Below, in pieces: positions 60,450-64,000 of a DNA stretch of 64,000 nucleotides. A program made the translations under genes and the position numbers. The first letter of the stretch is position 1. Each line of letters begins with the position of its first letter. The stretch is from Cymbidium sinense (lineage: Eukaryota > Streptophyta > Magnoliopsida > Asparagales > Orchidaceae): contig CM038221.1 in the NCBI GenBank assembly GCA_021442155.1, positions 26,503,906-26,567,905 of the forward strand, read 5' to 3'. Under the pieces are notes generated by a model. The model did no database searches, was not told the DNA's origin, and worked only from the letters and a program-made list of their open reading frames with translations.

Positions 60450-60777
60450 TCTGGGAGATATTTTGATGGTGTTCTTTCAAGGAGAAGAATCATGATATAC
60501 TCTTCGAGGAGAGAGGGAGTAGGAATAGTTCATCTAACTCCAGACCATCATGTGATGAAATTATCATATCATCTGTCCAATCCATGCACCAACAATGAAA
60601 CTGAATATGAGGCTCTGATTGTCAGTCTAGAGTTAGCCATTATGTTATGCGCCTATAACATCAACATCTTCGGGGATTCTCAGTTAGTCATCAACCAAAT
60701 AGCTGGGTCTTACAAGGTTCTAAAGCCTAAGCTCCATCATTACCACAAGTATACCATGGAGTTATTGGCTTAAATCC
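60450..60777 (+). pseudogene. Second RNase H of the plus-strand fragment
   Basis: FDGVLSRRR starts at about 60,462; the preceding WEMY is shifted by a small deletion. The frame then stays open from 60,492 to 60,773, with NETEYEALIVSLELA (catalytic Glu) and NIFGDSQLVINQI (catalytic Asp). All three core carboxylates are visible. The frame ends at MELLA, followed by a stop, and the sequence passes into an LTR piece within about 20 bases. The integrase is missing. Confidence 0.8.
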
Positions 60778-60794
60778 CAGAGGTTATTGTCATG

Positions 60795-62400
60795 AATTAT
60801 TTTATCTTCATCTATCTTTTGAAAAATAAATGAAGACAAAAAATATACTTGTTGGACACCACATAGATTTGCAGATATTCTCATTAGGGTAATCGGGTAT
60901 GGCATTGAAGAATGATGAACTATCTCGAGAGACAAAAGTCACCACCTTACAATAGACCTAATCACCTAATGAGGACTCCTAAAGACTATGAGTCTTCGGA
61001 TGTACCAGAGATTCTTCTCCTACTTTATATGAAAAAGTAAAGTAGGGTTTATTTTAAATCGTGTTCGTTAAGTTCTCTAAGGAGGCAAGCCCTCATAGTT
61101 AATTACATCATAAGGAATGAGATCCTTAAGAATACTCTCGATTAAGGTAAATAATCATTGTCTCCAAAGATTTTGAAGGTAGGACTATTAACAAATTGAT
61201 TATTTTTAGAAGATCAAGTTGAATTGATAGAGGGAGTTATTATCGAAACCAAAAAGATAAGTAGAGGATGCTCACGATGCTATAAAACCTAGCGAGCATC
61301 CCAAACTATCATATGATTGGTCTTTATATTTTTGAAATTTGAAGAGAGTTAATTGTTTGAGTTAAATTTTTATTAGAAATCAATGGCTTACAATTCCACA
61401 ACACAAGATCATAGAAATGCCTAAGAGGTGAGGATTTAGAGTCAGCGAAAACAATCACCTCTAAACCTAAATCTAGGGAGCTTTAGCGAGAGCCGTACCC
61501 AAATCTAAGCAAAATGGGTTTACCTCCACAAGAGTGGATAAACCACTGACGGACTTACAACTACTTGGGGTGGTGCCAATTAACTCCTCCTATGATTTTA
61601 AATACTAGGCAAGTCTTTAGCATTTGTAAGATAATAGCAGTTGTTTATTTAGAAAGAGAAGTCCTTAAACATACTCTCTAAGAGATTAGATCATGAATAA
61701 TGACTTAAATCTAATGCAAATTTTGTTAAGTTTTATTTTTATTTTTGGAGAATTTATTTGCCACAAGCTGGATTCATATGCCTAATGCAAGAGAAATTAA
61801 GGGGCCAAGAAGAAGGATGTATGTTTCCACCATGGCTCTCAAAGGTCAAGCCAAATTCTCCACAAAGGTGGAAGCCCTCCATTCAAGAGAGTGAAACAAG
61901 ATATTTTTTTATACATGATGTGAGATACAACATCCAAATGCTAAATCTTTTATCTTGATTTATAACTTTTATGTGATTATGAGTTGTTAATTTTAATTTT
62001 GAGTTGATTAATTGGATAGAAAATTTATTTTTTTCTAAGAGCCTAATCGCATCCAGGCCATTCATCAATCAATGAAGAAATGTCATCTTAATGCACAAGC
62101 TAAACAAACATCAAACAATAAAATAAAAAATAAAAGGTCGATATTCCCACGACAAAAAAGAAGAAATATTTCACCCTTATACAACCGGATTATAAATGAA
62201 TTAATTACAATAAAAAAGAAATTCATGTTATGGGGGGTCTTCATTCTTCATTTCTTCATTTCTTTATTTCTTTCCTTCTTTCTTTATTCTTTTTTTTTCT
62301 TTATTTCCTTCTTTTGGTTGGTTGAGATGTAATTGCTCCAAGGCTTCACATGATATATAAGACATAGTTTTATGACCAATATGCATCCTAAGAGAGGGAG
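60795..62400 (-). repeat. LTR fragment of the element B subfamily
   Basis: It follows 31,990-33,710 in order ('ggacaccacatagatttgcag', 'aatactctcgattaaggtaaat', 'gggctttatatttttgaaatt'-like, 'aatgcacaagctaaacaaa', pyrimidine tract 62,235-62,310). It starts about 45 bases inside the LTR end, close to the point where the 5' LTR of element B is cut (54,163). It could therefore be the displaced rest of that LTR. Similarity stops near 62,400. Confidence 0.75.
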
Positions 62401-62817
62401 TTTTAAGTGAAATTTTAAAAATATTAAAAATTCAATGGGGCTATTTAGTTTATCATTTTTTCAAATTATTTTGTTAATATTTTTTAAAATAAAAATATTA
62501 AAAAATGAAATATCTTAAAAAAATATTTTTCTTATAATTATAATTTGCTTGACCATTTTCAAATGTGACTCACTAAAAATCCATCTTTTTTTGTTCTCAT
62601 AAAACCCGGCTTCAAATTTTACTAAATGCATAAATATGAATTTATCATAAAATAGCTTTAAATGATCTAAAAAAAATTCATCACAGCCTCTTGAGATAAC
62701 AAATAAAAAATATATTTAAAATAAATATTAAATAAAAATATTTGCAGAATAATTATACGTTAATATATACAAACTTTAAAACAATTTTTGTACCTTCAAA
62801 AATTTTATATTTCATTG

Positions 62818-62914
<97 letters not shown>

Positions 62915-63172
62915 AACAACCCGAACGCCAGAAAATTGTTCTCTCTCTCCAATACAAAACTGTGCATTAAAACCAAAAGCGTAAATACTATCTTCTGTTA
63001 CCTCAACTCTCCTTCTCGGCTTCTTCCAGTTATAGCACATTTGGCAGCTCCAAAAGAGCGAGAGAGATAGCAAATTAGATTATTATTGAAATAAATTAAA
63101 TATTTAAAAGCTGCCCTTCTCTCTTTGTCCAGCTTAGGCGTCGATTCCAACGCAGCCTCTCTCCTTCCCTCT
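62401..63172. other. Intergenic and promoter region of the membrane-protein gene
   Basis: The DNA no longer resembles the retrotransposons. It is AT-rich to 62,910, then turns to pyrimidine-rich, more balanced sequence (62,935-63,172) typical of a plant core promoter and 5' leader. It holds one long AT microsatellite. No other gene was seen. Confidence 0.55.
62819..62912. repeat. (AT)n microsatellite, about 47 units
   Basis: An uninterrupted run of AT dinucleotides about 350 bases upstream of the start codon at 63,258. The Ile-Tyr open frames on both strands across it are artefacts. Confidence 0.97.
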
Positions 63173-63180
63173 CTTAAATA
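63173..63180 (+). promoter_or_regulatory. Possible TATA-like box
   Basis: 'cttaaata' in a CT-rich setting lies about 80 bases before the start codon, which would place transcription start near 63,205-63,215. It is a weak match and the call is inferred from position. Confidence 0.35.
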
Positions 63181-63257
63181 CTCGACTCATCAACCATCAA
63201 TTCAACCCTCTTCTTTCCTAATTTAGCAGAAGAAGAGAAGATAAAATTCATTCAACA

Positions 63258-63521
63258 ATGGAGTCGCCACCGTCGATCCCTTCGCCGCCGCAATCGCCGG
63301 TGCCGTCACGACGGGGATGGTTCAAAAGACTCCGACGCCGGAGCTCATTCTGGTCATGGAAGCTAAGATTATTGTCACCATCTTGGAGGTGGAACCGCCT
63401 CTCCCAGCTTCGATACTCTCTCCTCGACGAGCTCATCTTTCGCGTCCTCTACGTTCTGGAAGCCATCATTCTCATCTCCACTTTGTGTTTCTTCTATCTT
63501 TTCTACGGCTGCCATGTCTAA
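63258..63521 (+). CDS. Small single-exon membrane protein, basic and Trp-rich
   Basis: This is an 87-residue protein with a start in good plant context (aacaATGG). Residues 1-17 are Pro/Ser-rich, and 19-28 form a strongly basic patch (RRGWFKRLRR). About 31-50 alternate Trp, Arg and Lys. Residues about 56-86 form one hydrophobic segment (LLDELIFRVLYVLEAIILIS, then TLCFFYLFYGCHV) ending at the C terminus, so it is probably a tail-anchored or single-pass membrane protein with the basic part in the cytosol. Codon use and G+C are unlike the surrounding repeats, and the frame is intact, which argues for a live host gene. It resembles small plant membrane proteins of unknown function, but I cannot name a family with certainty. 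The function is unknown. Confidence 0.65.
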   Translation: MESPPSIPSPPQSPVPSRRGWFKRLRRRSSFWSWKLRLLSPSWRWNRLSQLRYSLLDELIFRVLYVLEAIILISTLCFFYLFYGCHV

Positions 63522-63553
63522 TTAGCTCTGCCCCCATCTTGTAGTTCCCGAGA

Positions 63554-63625
63554 AAATAATATGGTCGAAATTCATTATTTATTATTTATTTTTTCATGAA
63601 AATAAGAAAATAAATATATATTTTT
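63554..63625 (+). terminator. Probable polyadenylation signals
   Basis: 'aaaataat' at about 63,554 and 'gaaaataaatata' at about 63,607-63,620 lie 35-100 bases after the stop codon. A T-rich stretch follows. This fits a plant near-upstream element, but is inferred only from motif and position. Confidence 0.4.
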
Positions 63626-64000
63626 TGTTTGTGTAAAGTTTTTTCTTTTTTCTGGACATTGAAGCCGAGCGTCTGAAACTTCTTGTTGTGGAAGAAGACA
63701 TCCGATTCTCCAATTTCTGTCTTCTTCATCTAATATTCCCTGTTTACTTGTTGCGTAAATATAATTAAATTAATTAAATAAATAAATAGGGCATAATTCA
63801 AAATTGCCTCTTATATTTCATTATTATTATTACATTTAGCAATAATTACAAGTTTTAAATTTATTTTATATTATTTGATAATATTACATAATAGTTTTAT
63901 TATAAATTAAGTTAAATATTTTTTATCAATGTAATATACAAAGCAGTCATTAAATAAATCATCACCTATTTAACTATATAATCGGTAATATTTGATAATC
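63626..64000. other. Downstream intergenic DNA, no gene seen
   Basis: The first 110 bases are of mixed composition and may still be 3' untranslated region. The rest is very AT-rich with short AT words. Nothing else could be supported. Confidence 0.5.

Larger units (their letters stand above)
56370..60777 (+). mobile_element. Plus-strand Tat-type internal fragment (gag to second RNase H)
   Basis: In plus orientation the order is gag C-terminal part, zinc-knuckle, acidic linker, protease, Lys-rich linker, RT, RNase H and second RNase H. It ends abruptly at about 60,777 before the integrase. It lacks a leader, a primer-binding site and a plus-sense LTR on either side; both neighbours are LTR pieces in the opposite orientation. 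It therefore looks like a piece moved or inverted by rearrangement rather than a clean insertion. Stops are frequent, but several motifs are better kept than in element B. Confidence 0.8.

Noticed and set aside
63248..63436. Minus-strand frame across the small membrane-protein gene
   Set aside because: It is a shadow of the plus-strand gene with no start context or leader. The plus frame has the membrane segment and promoter-like upstream DNA.

Overview
The window is an AT-rich stretch of flowering-plant nuclear DNA made almost entirely of decayed, nested retrotransposons, with one recognisable host gene at the right edge. The plant origin rests on three things: Ty3/gypsy polyproteins of the Tat/Ogre type (reverse transcriptase, RNase H, then a second RNase H before the integrase), a primer-binding site that reads as the 3' end of plant tRNA-Arg, and plant-style LINE 3' ends. 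The sequence does not settle the family or genus. No rRNA, tRNA gene, CRISPR array or bacterial-type operon was seen.

Layout. Positions 1-1,815 are a piece of a very long LTR in plus sense. 1,816-4,130 is unassigned and holds a small exon-like island (3,275-3,694). 4,135-10,168 is a diverged duplication of about 2 kb whose two full copies each end in the 3' tail of a minus-strand LINE; a third, partial copy lies between them. 10,169-25,203 is element A, a minus-strand Tat-type element: a 6.6-kb 3' LTR, three blocks of tandem repeats (17.4-19.6 kb), broken pol and gag, a decayed primer-binding site and a truncated 5' LTR. 25,204-26,013 is a scrambled junction plus another LTR piece. 26,014-31,946 is a 5.9-kb LTR in plus sense. 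31,947 to about 56,345 is element B, also minus strand and the best preserved: a 7.8-kb 3' LTR, ~320-bp tandem repeats, integrase, second RNase H, RT-RNase H, protease region, gag, a long leader full of hairpins, an intact primer-binding site at 54,081-54,100 and a damaged 5' LTR. 56,370-60,777 is a plus-strand internal fragment (gag to second RNase H, no integrase). 60,795-62,400 is another LTR piece. 62,401-64,000 is low-copy-looking DNA with an 87-residue membrane-protein gene at 63,258-63,521.

How the parts relate. The LTR of this family is unusually long. It starts, in element sense, with TGTTGACCTC and ends next to the primer-binding site. The plus-sense LTR at 26.0-31.9 kb abuts the minus-sense LTR of element B at 31.9-39.8 kb, so together they form an imperfect inverted repeat of nearly 14 kb. 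All gag-pol regions carry stops and frameshifts, so none of the elements can be autonomous as read.

The least expected signal is the leader of element B (51.66-53.91 kb). It is a serial array of stem-loops whose stems change in sequence from unit to unit but stay complementary, while the loop sequence is largely kept. This looks like selection on structure, or turnover of palindromic units, and merits a covariance test. All homology statements come from reading translations by eye; no database search was run.
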